Source: Bradyrhizobium ontarionense
GTDB taxonomy: Bacteria > Pseudomonadota > Alphaproteobacteria > Rhizobiales > Xanthobacteraceae
DNA length: 64,000 bases
NCBI RefSeq assembly: GCF_021088345.1
Contig: NZ_CP088156.1
Location: 1,054,001 to 1,118,000, forward strand
Direction of reading: 5' to 3'
A program made the translations under genes and the position numbers. Below are positions 7,654 through 17,404 of this stretch, in pieces (within the stretch, counting starts at the first letter, position 1; every line of letters starts with the position of its first letter). The notes beneath the pieces were generated by a model, which was not told the origin of the DNA, searched no databases, and saw nothing but the letters and a program-made list of their open reading frames with translations.

Positions 7654-8985
7654 TCAGGAGCGGCGGAAGAACGACGACAGGGCAGAGGGCTGTTCGGGCT
7701 TCGGCGCCTCGGCTGGTGGCGCCGGAGCTGCTGCCGCCGCCGGCGGCGGCTCCTCGCGCTTGCCGTGGCGCTGCTGCGGGGCCTGCGGCTGGAAGGTGCG
7801 TCGGCGCTGCGCCGGAAACGGCTTCTGTACGGCAGCCGCCGGTGCCGCGGCCTTTCCGGCATCGGAGCCTTCGGGTTCGTCGCGGACCGCGAGGCGCTGG
7901 CCGTCATAGACCGTGGTCTCACAGGAGCGCTGGCTCTCGGCGAGAGCTGCACAGATCCTCGCTGCCGCCGCCGCGTCGCTCAGCGGTCCGGCACCGAGTC
8001 GCAGCTGCATGCCCGGGCCGGTCTGGCCCTCCTTCAGGATGATGATCGGCCGCAGCGCGGCGAGGTCGGCATTGGACTTGGCGAGACCACGCCACAGCGC
8101 CCGCAGGCCGCCGATGGAATTGGCTCCGCCGAGATCGACCGCGAACTCGGTCTTCTGGACCCCGGTGGCCGAGCCTTCCGCGCTCTCGGTTCCCTTGGCG
8201 CCGGCGGTCTCCGCGGGATCCGCCTTGGCGAGCTTGTCCGAATCTGCCGGCTTGCCGGCGACGGGTTCCGATGCCGCCGAGGATGAGGAAGGTGACGCGG
8301 CTGCAGCGCTAGACAGAGCTTTCGAAGCTTCCGGCCGGGTCTTGTCCGCGACGACAGCAGGTGCGGCCGCGGCACCGGCCTGGAATGGCAGCGGGGATGG
8401 CGCGGCCAGCACGCCCGGCTGGCCGGCGTTGGTTCCAGGCACCCCGCTCGGCGCCGCCACGAACGGCGACATGCCGGCGAAAGCTGGCGAGGAATTCGGG
8501 GAATTCGACGCGGGAACCGGCTGCGACTCGGCCGCGGCGATCTGTGGCGCAGGCACGGCCCTGCTGCCGGGTGGCGGGGCCGGCACCGCCTGCGAGCTCT
8601 GCTTGGCAAGTGCGCCGGTGACGGAATCGAGTCCCTGCTCGAGCACGGTGACACGTGCGTAGAGCCGGTCGCGGTCGGTGTTCAGCGTCTCGATGGCCGC
8701 GCCGAGCTGCCGCGCCTCGCCCTGTGTCTCCCGCGCAAGCGACTGGATCAGCTGCGCCTGACGCGACAGATCGGTCGCGGAAATGCGGTCCTGGCGCCAT
8801 CCCTGCGCGGTCTGATTGGTAAAAACGGCCAGCGCGACAGCGCCGACGGCGCCCGCACCCCACCAGCCGAGCCGCCAAAGCGCGCGGCGATCGAGCTCGT
8901 TTTCGTCCGCAAACAGTCCGGACAGTGTCGCGCTCGTCTTCTCAGCTCCATGCGCGCCGGTCGATTTGTGGGAGTCCTTAGCCAT
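7654..8985 (-). CDS. Membrane-anchored protein with coiled coil and SPOR-like repeat
   Basis: 443 residues: a polar cytoplasmic N-terminus, one membrane helix at ~38-57, a coiled-coil-forming stretch at ~65-125, a long Ala/Pro/Ser-rich linker, and a folded segment at ~285-370 (LRALWRGL...MQLRLGAGPLSD...ICAALAES) that resembles a SPOR peptidoglycan-binding fold. Unusually, about 70 further Ala/Pro-rich residues follow that segment. SPOR proteins bind glycan strands stripped of stem peptides at the division septum, so a periplasmic cell-wall role is likely. It diverges from glmU, which makes a peptidoglycan precursor. Confidence 0.6.
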   Translation of the reverse strand: MAKDSHKSTGAHGAEKTSATLSGLFADENELDRRALWRLGWWGAGAVGAVALAVFTNQTAQGWRQDRISATDLSRQAQLIQSLARETQGEARQLGAAIETLNTDRDRLYARVTVLEQGLDSVTGALAKQSSQAVPAPPPGSRAVPAPQIAAAESQPVPASNSPNSSPAFAGMSPFVAAPSGVPGTNAGQPGVLAAPSPLPFQAGAAAAPAVVADKTRPEASKALSSAAAASPSSSSAASEPVAGKPADSDKLAKADPAETAGAKGTESAEGSATGVQKTEFAVDLGGANSIGGLRALWRGLAKSNADLAALRPIIILKEGQTGPGMQLRLGAGPLSDAAAAARICAALAESQRSCETTVYDGQRLAVRDEPEGSDAGKAAAPAAAVQKPFPAQRRRTFQPQAPQQRHGKREEPPPAAAAAPAPPAEAPKPEQPSALSSFFRRS

Positions 8986-9132
8986 GAACCTGCCTTAATC
9001 GAATCACGGGCAAACATTAACAGGAAAACCAGGACGGGCTTCAGTCGGTACCGTTTGCCGCGGGCAGAAAACGATTTATGACAGCGATACGTGTGCCGCT
9101 CACTCTTTCCGCTCGCTCTTTCAAGGTGTTTT

Positions 9133-10479
9133 ATGACCGCTCGATCCAGTCTGACCATCGTGCTTGCGGCGGGCGAGGGCACGCGGATGCGCACGAGTCT
9201 GCCGAAGGTACTGCACCCCATCGCCGGCGAATCGTTGCTTGCTCACGTGCTGGCGGCCGCGCCCAAAGGGGAGGGCGCCGGAATCGCGGTCGTGGTCGGT
9301 CCCGATCACCAAGCAGTCGAGCGGGAGACGAAGCGCCTGCGCCCTGAGGCCGACATCTTCGTCCAGCGCGAACGGCTCGGCACCGCCCATGCCGTGCTGG
9401 CCGCCCGGCAGGCGATCGCGCGCGGCGCCGACGACCTGCTCGTTGCCTTCGGCGACACGCCGCTGATCTCGGCGGAGACCTTCGCACGATTGCGGGCGGC
9501 GCTGGCGCAGGGCGCAGCGCTGGCCGTGCTCGGCTTCCGCGCTGCGGATCCGACCGGTTACGGACGCCTGCTGATGGACGGCGCGAGGCTGGTCGCGATC
9601 CGCGAGCAGGCCGATGCAAGCGAAGCGGAGCGCGCCATTACCCTGTGCAACGCCGGCGTCATGGCGATGGATGGACGGCACGCGCTGGCCATTCTCGACA
9701 AGATCGGCAATGCGAACAAGAAGGGCGAATACTATCTCGTCGACGCGGTGGCGATCGCGCGCGAGCTTGGTCTCGAGGCGGTGGTGATCGAAACCTCCGA
9801 GGACGAGGTCCGCGGCATCAACACCAAGGCGCAGCTCGCCGAGGCTGAAGCCGTGATGCAGAACCGGCTGCGCCGCGCGGCGATGGATGCCGGCGTGACG
9901 CTGATTGCGCCGGAGACCGTGTATCTCGCCGCCGACACCAAGTTCGGAACGGATGTGACGATCGAGCCGTTCGTCGTGATCGGCCCCGGAGTCTCGATCG
10001 GCGACGGCGCCGTGATCCACTCCTTCTCGCACATCGTGCAGTCCACGCTCGGTCGCAACACGCAGCTTGGCCCCTATGCGCGTCTAAGGCCGGGCACCTC
10101 GCTCGGCGACGGCGCCAAGATCGGCAATTTCGTCGAAGCCAAGGCTGCAGTGCTGGAGGCGGGCGTCAAGGTGAACCATCTCTCCTACATCGGCGACGCC
10201 CATGTCGGCGCCAATTCCAACATCGGAGCCGGCACGATCACCTGCAACTATGACGGCTTCTCCAAGCACAAGACCACGATCGGCGAGGGCGCCTTCATCG
10301 GTACCAACACGTCGCTGGTCGCGCCGATCAAGATAGGCGCGCGCGCCTATATCGGCTCCGGCTCGGTGATCACGCGTGATGTGCCGGATGATGCGCTGGC
10401 GCTCGAACGCAGCCCGCAGACCACCCGCGAAGGTGCTGCCGCGCGCTTCCGGAATGCGAAGTCACGCCACAAGAAGTAG
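9133..10479 (+). CDS. glmU: Bifunctional GlmU: glucosamine-1-phosphate N-acetyltransferase / UDP-GlcNAc pyrophosphorylase
   Basis: A 448-residue cytoplasmic enzyme that acetylates GlcN-1-P and then transfers UMP to give UDP-GlcNAc, the precursor of peptidoglycan and lipid A. The N-terminal nucleotidyltransferase domain carries LAAGEGTRM (residues ~9-17). The C-terminal half is a left-handed beta-helix of hexapeptide repeats with [12 protein letters not shown], which positions acetyl-CoA. The ATG at 9133 was chosen because the family begins a few residues before the LAAGEGTRM loop and AAGGTG lies upstream. It is close to glmS, the enzyme two steps earlier in the pathway. Confidence 0.96.
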   Translation: MTARSSLTIVLAAGEGTRMRTSLPKVLHPIAGESLLAHVLAAAPKGEGAGIAVVVGPDHQAVERETKRLRPEADIFVQRERLGTAHAVLAARQAIARGADDLLVAFGDTPLISAETFARLRAALAQGAALAVLGFRAADPTGYGRLLMDGARLVAIREQADASEAERAITLCNAGVMAMDGRHALAILDKIGNANKKGEYYLVDAVAIARELGLEAVVIETSEDEVRGINTKAQLAEAEAVMQNRLRRAAMDAGVTLIAPETVYLAADTKFGTDVTIEPFVVIGPGVSIGDGAVIHSFSHIVQSTLGRNTQLGPYARLRPGTSLGDGAKIGNFVEAKAAVLEAGVKVNHLSYIGDAHVGANSNIGAGTITCNYDGFSKHKTTIGEGAFIGTNTSLVAPIKIGARAYIGSGSVITRDVPDDALALERSPQTTREGAAARFRNAKSRHKK

Positions 10480-10501
10480 GCGCGAGACCGGGCAGGGCAG
10501 C

Positions 10502-10693
10502 TTGGAGTTCGGTCAGCTCTTTCTCGATCTGGTCGTTGAGGTCCTGATCGCGATCAGGCAGTTGGGCACGCTGTCTGGACGCATGCTCTACGCTGCGCTC
10601 GGCCTCACTCCCTCTCCGGACATCATGTTCCTGACCGGGCTCAGCCTATGGGCATTGATCGGTGCGATCGCGTATTGGGCTTGGCTGTCCTGA
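10502..10693 (+). CDS. Small membrane protein (63 aa, TTG start)
   Basis: A short frame beginning at TTG 10502, preceded by GGGCAGGG. It encodes a hydrophobic N-terminal stretch (FLDLVVEVLIAI), a short polar loop and a C-terminal membrane segment rich in Leu, Trp and Ala. It lies directly behind glmU on the same strand, 22 bases from its stop codon. The amphipathic-plus-hydrophobic pattern and the ribosome-binding site support a real gene; I do not recognise the family. Confidence 0.45.
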   Translation: MEFGQLFLDLVVEVLIAIRQLGTLSGRMLYAALGLTPSPDIMFLTGLSLWALIGAIAYWAWLS

Positions 10694-10715
10694 CGCCAGA
10701 AATCCTCGAGAGGCC

Positions 10716-10943
10716 TTATTCCTCGTCGTCCTGGAACTCGGCGAACATCGCGCGGGTCAGGCGCCAGCCGCGACGGGAGGCGTGCTTGATCGGCTCGGCG
10801 CTGCGATGCTTGATCGGCATCGGCTTGAGCTCGTGCCCCATGCTCGGCGGCGGCCAGTGCGCCAGATGGCTCCCGGACGTGGGGTGTGACAGGCTGAGCG
10901 GGCCGGTGCCTTTTGGATCAGACGGGCGACGGGTAGTGGTCAT
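10716..10943 (-). CDS. Conserved-looking small soluble protein
   Basis: 75 residues, polar, His- and Pro-rich, with an acidic C-terminus (FAEFQDDEE). The ATG at 10943 has GGAG nine bases upstream; an ATG at 10952 in the same frame directly abuts that GGAG and is less likely. It lies between glmU and glmS on the opposite strand. No domain or function can be assigned. Confidence 0.55.
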   Translation of the reverse strand: MTTTRRPSDPKGTGPLSLSHPTSGSHLAHWPPPSMGHELKPMPIKHRSAEPIKHASRRGWRLTRAMFAEFQDDEE

Positions 10944-11173
10944 GGGGATCATCTCCGACCCGACAGTCTTGTGCGAAAGCCTTGACCGGAGGTTAAGTCC
11001 ATTCTGAACCGGGCCTCCGTATCGTCCCGGAATTGCGCAGCCAGGCACCTTTGGGCGTTCCACTTAACCCTGTCGCAATCCGCAATAATTATTGAATCCT
11101 GAAAGCGCGCGGTTTTCGTTAAGACATTGCCATGCATTTGAATCTCTCTCGACGATTTGGGGAATAGCTCGGC

Positions 11174-13000
11174 ATGTGCGGAATTGTCGGCATTTTGGGA
11201 CGCGGGCCGGTCGCCGAGCAATTGGTCGACTCGCTCAAGCGGCTTGAATATCGCGGTTATGACTCTGCCGGCGTCGCCACCCTGGAGGGCGGTGTCCTGG
11301 AACGCCGGCGCGCCGAAGGCAAGCTGAAGAATCTCGAAGCGAGACTGCAGGCGCAGCCGCTCAAGGGGTTCACCGGTATCGGTCACACGCGCTGGGCCAC
11401 TCACGGCAAGCCGACTGAGAACAACGCCCATCCTCATGCGACCGATCGCGTCGCTGTCGTGCACAACGGCATCATCGAAAATTTCCACGAACTGCGTGAA
11501 GCCCTTCAAAAGAAGGGCACGGTGTTCGCGACCGAGACCGACACGGAGATCGTTGTTCATCTCGTGGATGAGCTGTTGAGTCAGGGCGTTGCCCCAGTCG
11601 ATGCCGTGCGCGACACATTGTCGAAACTGAAGGGCGCTTTCGCACTCGGATTCATCTTTGCCGGCCACGACGATCTCCTGATCGGCGCGCGCAATGGTCC
11701 GCCGCTTGCGGTCGGCTACGGTAAAGGTGAGATGTATCTGGGGTCGGACGCAATTGCGCTCGGACCCTTCACCGACAACATCAGCTATCTCGAGGATGGC
11801 GATTGGGTCGTGCTGACGCACAAGGGCGCGACCGTCTACGATCGCAATAACGCGATCGTCGATCGTGAGATCGTCAAGCACGGCCCGACGGCGTCGCTGG
11901 TCGACAAGGCCAACTACCGCCATTTCATGGCCAAGGAGATCCACGAGCAGCCGGAGGTCGTCGGCCATACGCTGGCGCGCTATGTCGACATGGGCACCGA
12001 GCGCGTCGTGCTGCCGGCACGGCTGCCGTTCGACTTCAAGGACGTCCAGCGTATCTCCATCACCGCCTGCGGCACCGCGAGCTACGCCGGTTTCGTCGCC
12101 AAATACTGGTTCGAACGCTTCGCGCGGGTTCCGGTCGAGCTCGACGTTGCCTCGGAGTTCCGCTATCGCGAGGCGCCGCTGCGCAAGGGCGATCTCGCCA
12201 TCTTCATCTCGCAGTCCGGCGAGACCGCCGACACGCTGGCGGCGTTGCGCTACGCGAAATCCCAGGGCGCCCATACGCTGTCCGTCGTCAACGTGCCGAC
12301 CTCGACGATCGCCCGCGAAAGCGAGATCGTGATGCCGACCTTGGCCGGCCCCGAGATCGGCGTCGCCTCGACCAAGGCCTTTACCTGCCAGCTGATGGTG
12401 TTGGCCGCGCTCGCCATCGCCGCCGGCCGCGGCCGCGGCGAACTGTCGGAGGCGGACGAGACCAAGCTGGTGCATGGCCTCGTCGAGGTGCCGCGGCTGA
12501 TCGCGGCGGCGCTGACGACTGAGCCGCAGATCGAGAAGCTGGCGCGCGAAATCGCGAAGTCGAAGGACGTGCTCTATCTCGGCCGCGGCACATCCTATCC
12601 GCTGGCGCTGGAGGGCGCGCTGAAGCTGAAGGAGATCTCCTACATCCATGCCGAAGGTTATGCCGCAGGCGAGCTCAAGCACGGCCCGATCGCGTTGATC
12701 GATGAAACCATGCCGGTGGTCGTTATCGCCCCCTACGACCGGGTGTTCGAAAAGACCGTGTCCAACATGCAGGAGGTCGCCGCGCGCGGCGGCAACATCA
12801 TCCTGATGACCGACGCCAAGGGAGCCCAGGAGGCGACCGTGGAGTCGCTGGTGACGATCATCCTGCCCGACATGGCGGCCACGTTCACGCCGATCGTCTA
12901 CGCCATCCCGGTGCAGCTGCTGGCTTATCATACGGCCGTGGTGATGGGGACCGACGTCGACCAGCCGCGCAACCTCGCCAAGTCCGTGACGGTCGAGTAG
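11174..13000 (+). CDS. glmS: Glutamine-fructose-6-phosphate aminotransferase GlmS
   Basis: A 608-residue cytoplasmic enzyme making glucosamine-6-phosphate from fructose-6-phosphate and glutamine, the first step towards UDP-GlcNAc. The sequence opens MCGIVGILG, so the nucleophilic Cys is exposed after Met removal (class II amidotransferase domain, ~1-230). Two SIS sugar-isomerase domains follow (TACGTASYAG and SQSGETADT; later LYLGRG). The chain ends KSVTVE, the usual GlmS C-terminus. GGGGAA lies upstream of the ATG. The 230-base leader shows no glmS-ribozyme-like structure, as expected for a proteobacterium. Confidence 0.97.
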   Translation: MCGIVGILGRGPVAEQLVDSLKRLEYRGYDSAGVATLEGGVLERRRAEGKLKNLEARLQAQPLKGFTGIGHTRWATHGKPTENNAHPHATDRVAVVHNGIIENFHELREALQKKGTVFATETDTEIVVHLVDELLSQGVAPVDAVRDTLSKLKGAFALGFIFAGHDDLLIGARNGPPLAVGYGKGEMYLGSDAIALGPFTDNISYLEDGDWVVLTHKGATVYDRNNAIVDREIVKHGPTASLVDKANYRHFMAKEIHEQPEVVGHTLARYVDMGTERVVLPARLPFDFKDVQRISITACGTASYAGFVAKYWFERFARVPVELDVASEFRYREAPLRKGDLAIFISQSGETADTLAALRYAKSQGAHTLSVVNVPTSTIARESEIVMPTLAGPEIGVASTKAFTCQLMVLAALAIAAGRGRGELSEADETKLVHGLVEVPRLIAAALTTEPQIEKLAREIAKSKDVLYLGRGTSYPLALEGALKLKEISYIHAEGYAAGELKHGPIALIDETMPVVVIAPYDRVFEKTVSNMQEVAARGGNIILMTDAKGAQEATVESLVTIILPDMAATFTPIVYAIPVQLLAYHTAVVMGTDVDQPRNLAKSVTVE

Positions 13001-13116
13001 GCGAGGGCGGTCGGTTCCGCACATCCATCTTGCCATTGGATCCGAGATCCGACATCAGCAAGTGGCGATGACCCCCGGCAGCGGATCGGTTGGTCCGCTT
13101 CGACACGGGGATCGGG

Positions 13117-13731
13117 ATGGCGCTCAACACCTGGCTGCTGTTCTTCGTGACGTCGGTGGGAATCTCGCTGACGCCCGGACCGAACGGCCTGCTCGCCTTG
13201 ACGCATGGCGCGCTGCATGGCGGACGCAAGACGCTGTTCACGATCGCGGGCGGCCTGATCGGCTTCGTCCTCGTCATCGCGCTCTGCATGTTCGGCATCG
13301 GCGCGCTGGTCCAGTCGTCGATCACCTGGCTCGTGGTTCTGAAATGGATCGGCGGGCTCTATCTCGCCTGGCTCGGCATCAAGCTGTGGCGATCGCCGCC
13401 GGTGGCCGTCGATGTGCGCACCGAAGGCCCGAAGGCCGGCGGGCAGACGCTGTTTCGCCAGGGCTTCCTGACCGCGGCGACGAACCCGAAATGCCTGCTG
13501 TTCTTCAGCGCCCTGCTGCCGCAATTCATCGATCCGGATCGCAGCCTCGCGGTGCAGTTCGGCATCGTCGCCATGACCTATACGATCACGGAGTTCGTCA
13601 CCGAGTACGCCATCGCCAGCGCGGCTGCCCGGGTTCGCCCATGGCTTGCCCGGGTGGGACGACGCTTCAACCAGGTCTGCGGTGGCATCTTCGTGGCCGT
13701 TGGTCTTGCCCTGCCGCTGCGCAGCGCCTAG
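13117..13731 (+). CDS. LysE/RhtB-family amino-acid exporter
   Basis: A 204-residue membrane protein with about six helices, expected to export an amino acid or homoserine-lactone-like compound from the cytoplasm. The signature near the N-terminus, SLTPGPNGLLALTHG, is typical of LysE/RhtB, as is the later TAATNPKCLLFF. The ATG at 13117 is preceded by GGGGATCGGG and puts the first helix right at the N-terminus. The substrate cannot be inferred; no regulator is adjacent. Confidence 0.88.
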   Translation: MALNTWLLFFVTSVGISLTPGPNGLLALTHGALHGGRKTLFTIAGGLIGFVLVIALCMFGIGALVQSSITWLVVLKWIGGLYLAWLGIKLWRSPPVAVDVRTEGPKAGGQTLFRQGFLTAATNPKCLLFFSALLPQFIDPDRSLAVQFGIVAMTYTITEFVTEYAIASAAARVRPWLARVGRRFNQVCGGIFVAVGLALPLRSA

Positions 13732-13925
13732 CGCGACGAATCTGACGTTTGAGGTGAGGGGCCTTTGCCGCAAGCGGGACCGAGGGCGCCTCCGGCCCCG
13801 CGCCGGTGCCCGACAGGCCGGCCACAGGCCAGCGGCAAAGCGCGCGTGTGTCGGAAAGTGGGCCTTGCCCTTCCAAAAATCTGCTAAGACCCTTAGCTGA
13901 GATTTGATCCGACCTGGAAGTTCGC

Positions 13926-14723
13926 ATGAGTTCCCGCGACGACGTGCCGCCCGAGACCGATTCCTTGCCTGAGCTTCAGGCCGAGACGCCCCACCACGGG
14001 TTGATGTTTCGGTTTCGCAACTATTTTTTGACCGGCCTGGTCGTGGCCGGCCCCGTCGCGATCACCCTCTACATCACCTGGTGGTTCGTGACCTGGGTGG
14101 ATGGGCTGGTTCGCCCGTTCGTGCCGACCGCCTACCGTCCTGAAACCTATCTGCCGTTCGGCGTGCCCGGCTCCGGCCTGATCGTGGCCGTCGTCGGGCT
14201 CACGCTGCTGGGCTTCCTGACCGCCAACCTGATCGGCCGCACCCTGGTCGACCTCGGCGAGCGGCTGCTCGGCCGCATCCCGGCGGTGCGCGCGATCTAT
14301 CGCGGCCTCAAGCAGGTGTTCGAGACGCTGTTCTCGGGCAAGGGCTCCAGCCTGCGCCGTGTCGGCCTGGTCGAGTTTCCGTCGCCCGGGATGTGGTCGA
14401 TCGTGCTGATATCGCAGCCGCCGAGCACGGAGGTCGCGAGCCGGCTGCCCGGCGACGATGAGCAGATCTCGGTGTTCCTGCCCTGCGCCCCGAACCCGAC
14501 CACCGGCTTCTTCTTCTATCTGCCGAAGAGCAAGATCATCGAGGTCGACATGAGCGCCGAGGATGCGGCGACCTTGATCATGTCCTGCGGTGTGGTGCAG
14601 CCCGGATCCGATCAGCAGAAGAAGGTCGCGGCGCTGGCCAACGTCGCCAACGCCGCGCGTCTCGCCAATTCGGACGCTGCGTCTGCATCCCAGCTTCAGC
14701 CGGAACCAGCCAAGGTCGATTAG
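13926..14723 (+). CDS. DUF502-family membrane protein
   Basis: 265 residues with two membrane helices (residues ~33-58 and ~75-100) followed by the conserved DUF502 core: IPAVRAIYRGLKQVFETLF, then VGLVEFPSPGMWSIVLIS and PTTGFFFYLPKS. Such proteins are widespread in proteobacteria and plants but lack an agreed biochemical function; membrane trafficking or transport has been proposed. A polar N-terminal extension of ~30 residues precedes the first helix. GGAAG lies before the ATG. The stop codon overlaps the end of the convergent glyoxalase gene. Confidence 0.85.
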   Translation: MSSRDDVPPETDSLPELQAETPHHGLMFRFRNYFLTGLVVAGPVAITLYITWWFVTWVDGLVRPFVPTAYRPETYLPFGVPGSGLIVAVVGLTLLGFLTANLIGRTLVDLGERLLGRIPAVRAIYRGLKQVFETLFSGKGSSLRRVGLVEFPSPGMWSIVLISQPPSTEVASRLPGDDEQISVFLPCAPNPTTGFFFYLPKSKIIEVDMSAEDAATLIMSCGVVQPGSDQQKKVAALANVANAARLANSDAASASQLQPEPAKVD

Positions 14724-15100
14724 GGCGTCGTTGCGGGTTCGGGCACGAACACGCGAAGGCGATGCCCATCGGGGTCGAGCGCCACGAAGGTCGTGCCGAA
14801 ATCCATCCGTGTCGGCGCTTGCGCGATCGGCAGGCCGCGGGCCTTCCAGTCGTCGTGGAGCTTCTCGACCTCGCCGGCATCCGCAACCGTGAATGCGACC
14901 TCGTTCGCGCCCGGGGCGCCAGCCGCAACCGGCTCGACCGTGTGCCGCGACCACAATCCCAGCATGACGCCATCGCGCAGCGGCAGCATCGCAAAGGTCG
15001 GCGACTGTTCGATGATGGGTCGGCCGAGCAGGCCTGCATAGAAGGCCGCGCTGTTCGGCGGCTTGTCGACATAAAGGATCAGGAAGCTGAAGTCGGGCAT
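14720..15100 (-). CDS. Glyoxalase/bleomycin-resistance-fold (VOC) protein
   Basis: 126 residues forming one vicinal-oxygen-chelate fold: FSFLILYVDKPPNSAAFYAGLLG opens the first beta-alpha-beta module and TFVALDPDGHRLRVFVPEP closes the second. Such proteins usually dimerise to bind a metal. It could be a lyase, dioxygenase or drug-binding protein; the substrate is not evident. The ATG at 15100 has GGGAG eight bases upstream, making it preferable to the ATG at 15136. Confidence 0.85.
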   Translation of the reverse strand: MPDFSFLILYVDKPPNSAAFYAGLLGRPIIEQSPTFAMLPLRDGVMLGLWSRHTVEPVAAGAPGANEVAFTVADAGEVEKLHDDWKARGLPIAQAPTRMDFGTTFVALDPDGHRLRVFVPEPATTP

Positions 15101-15378
15101 CGTCGTTCTCCCGTGGCGGCACCGGCGGCGCCGCATCGCCCAGCACGATTAGCCGGGCCTCTTGCCAGATTCTGTCAGCAGTCTTCGACCCATTGCGCCA
15201 ACCGGCCTGGTGCGGCGAGCGAGCGGACGTGCGCAGAGCGGCGTTTCGCGTTGCACGATGATGCCTGAAAGGCACATCCGCCGCCGCTGTCGTCGCTACA
15301 ACCGGAAGGCGGTGGTCTTCGGATCGGCCACCATGGAAACATCAGGCAAACAAATGTAAGGCCTTGGGGAGGCGCGTG

Positions 15379-17256
15379 ATGGGACCTGTGAGCCCGAAGA
15401 CGTTGTTGTGCGCAATCGCTCTGTCCGGAGCATGGTTGCAGCTGATAGGACCGGCGTCGGCGCAGACGACCTACACACGCATTCAGGCGTTTGGCGACAG
15501 CTACGCCGACATCGGCAACCTCTGGACCTTCACCGGCGGTGCCGGCAAGCTGCCGCTCTATCCCACCGGCCGCTTCAGCGGCGGCACCAATTTCGTCGAC
15601 ACGACGTCGACGCTGCTCGGCATTCCCCAGCTCAACTACGCGATCGGCGGCGCCATGGCCGGCGCCACCAATGTGGTCGCGCCCGGCATTCCCGGCTTCT
15701 TCCAGGAATGGAGCGGACTGACGGGGTTCTCCGGCAAGATCGCGGCGACCGACCTGGTCGAGCTGTCGGTCGGAGGCAACGACGCGCGGGCCTACTACCG
15801 CGCCGGCGGTTCGCTGGCCGGTGCGCCGGTCGCCGCGGCTGTCACGGCGCAGCAGGCGATGGCCGGCGTCAATGCGCTGGTCGGGGACGGCGCGCGCACG
15901 ATCGTGTTCACGGTCGGCGACGTCAGCACGCTGCCGGAAGCTATCGGCAATGCCAATGCGGCGGCCGGCGCCGCCTACAGCAAGACCTACAACAGCCTGA
16001 TGCAGGCCTCGCTGGCGGGCGTGGCAAGGTCGGGCGTGCGCGTCGAATATGTCGACACCGGACTGGTGGGGACGCTGATCCAGGCCAATCCCTCGCGTTA
16101 TGGCTTCACAGGTTTCGCCTGCACGGCAGCCTGCATCGGCAATCCGGCGCTGCAGAAACAGTATCTGTTCTATGTCGACGGCGTGCACCTGACATCGCAC
16201 GGCTTCGAGGTGCTGGGGCAGTACATCGTCAACCGCCTCAACGCGCCGCTGACCTTCGCGCCGCAGGGCGAGGTGGCGTCGATCACGGCGATGGGCTTCG
16301 CCTCGACGCTGTTCGGCAAGCTCGACCTGTTCCGCGAGACCGCGGGCTTCGCGCCGTCGACGATGAATTCCTTTGCCGCCGCGACCAAGGCACCTTCCGC
16401 CAAGGCGCCGCCGCTCGCAGCCGTCAGTCCGTGGTCGTTCTACATGCAGGGCAATGGCGGCATCAGCGACCGCCAGGGCAACGTCGCCTCCAACGGTTTC
16501 AATCTCGACAGCGTCGGCGGCACCATCGGCGTGGAGTACCGGCTGTCGCCGAATGCTTTCATCGGTACCGCGTTCGACTATTCCAATCCGAAGGCGCGGC
16601 TGTTCAACAACACCGGCACGACGGACGCGAACTCCTATCAGTTCGGCCTCTACGGCGCCTGGGCGAGCAGCAGCTTGTTTGCGGAGGCGCTCGCCACGAT
16701 CGGTCACCAGGACTATCGCAACACGCGGCCGGGCGTGGTCGATACCATCACCTCGAACCCCGGCGGCACGACCTTCGTCGTGGCGGGCAAGGCCGGCTAT
16801 CTGTTCGACGCCGGCACGGCCAAGCTCGGCCCGATCGGCGGACTGACCTATGCCCGCGCCCGCGTCGACGGCTTCACCGAAACCGGCGATCCGGCACTGG
16901 CGCTCACCGTCGGCCCGCAGACCGCCGAGACCCTGATCGGCAGCGTCGGCGTGCAGTTGCGGACGCCGTTCCAGCTGCTGGGCGCCGCCATCAATCCCTA
17001 TCTGAACCTGACGCTTGATGATGACATCATCGGCAACGGCCGCATCATTCAGTACAGCGCGACCTCGGCGCCCCTGATCGTCAACAACTGGACGATCCCG
17101 AACGGCACGTCGCACAACGTCTATGGGCGGGTGAGCGCCGGCGTGGTGGCGCCGCTCTGGAGCAACGTGGCGCTGACCGCCAACGTGTCACGCACGATCG
17201 GGCGCACCGGCGGTGACGATTTCTTCGGCACCGGGGGGCTCAAGATCTCGTTCTGA
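15379..17256 (+). CDS. GDSL-family esterase autotransporter
   Basis: A 625-residue type Va secreted protein. A signal peptide ends near ASAQ. The passenger (~35-300) is a GDSL/SGNH hydrolase with all blocks: FGDSYADIGN (Ser nucleophile), the GGND oxyanion block and DGVHLTSHG (Asp/His). A linker leads to a ~270-residue autotransporter beta-barrel from WSFYMQGNG onwards, ending in GLKISF with the terminal Phe expected for outer-membrane insertion. The ATG at 15379 is preceded by GGGGAGG at ideal spacing; a TTG five codons upstream overlaps that site. It probably acts on esters at the cell surface, like EstA-type esterases. Confidence 0.92.
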   Translation: MGPVSPKTLLCAIALSGAWLQLIGPASAQTTYTRIQAFGDSYADIGNLWTFTGGAGKLPLYPTGRFSGGTNFVDTTSTLLGIPQLNYAIGGAMAGATNVVAPGIPGFFQEWSGLTGFSGKIAATDLVELSVGGNDARAYYRAGGSLAGAPVAAAVTAQQAMAGVNALVGDGARTIVFTVGDVSTLPEAIGNANAAAGAAYSKTYNSLMQASLAGVARSGVRVEYVDTGLVGTLIQANPSRYGFTGFACTAACIGNPALQKQYLFYVDGVHLTSHGFEVLGQYIVNRLNAPLTFAPQGEVASITAMGFASTLFGKLDLFRETAGFAPSTMNSFAAATKAPSAKAPPLAAVSPWSFYMQGNGGISDRQGNVASNGFNLDSVGGTIGVEYRLSPNAFIGTAFDYSNPKARLFNNTGTTDANSYQFGLYGAWASSSLFAEALATIGHQDYRNTRPGVVDTITSNPGGTTFVVAGKAGYLFDAGTAKLGPIGGLTYARARVDGFTETGDPALALTVGPQTAETLIGSVGVQLRTPFQLLGAAINPYLNLTLDDDIIGNGRIIQYSATSAPLIVNNWTIPNGTSHNVYGRVSAGVVAPLWSNVALTANVSRTIGRTGGDDFFGTGGLKISF

Positions 17257-17404
17257 GGTCAGCCGTCGCGGCGGTTCTGGGGGCGCTGCCGCGACGGCGG
17301 ACGCGAGGGCAGCTCGGAAGAGCTGCCCTTCGCTTTCGTGGGTTCAACAATCGCATCCGATGCGCGTAGTGTTCGATCTCTGTCCGGACCCGGAGCTCGC
17401 CATC

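Noticed and set aside
10944..11173. glmS ribozyme or riboswitch in the glmS leader
   Set aside because: Searched by eye for the conserved core and pseudoknot; not present, and the ribozyme is a Gram-positive feature.
10949..13036. 695-codon open frame antisense to glmS
   Set aside because: Fully covered by glmS, which is certain; low-complexity arginine/histidine-rich translation.
15175..17115. 646-codon frame antisense to the GDSL autotransporter
   Set aside because: Shadow frame; the sense strand has full catalytic and barrel motifs.
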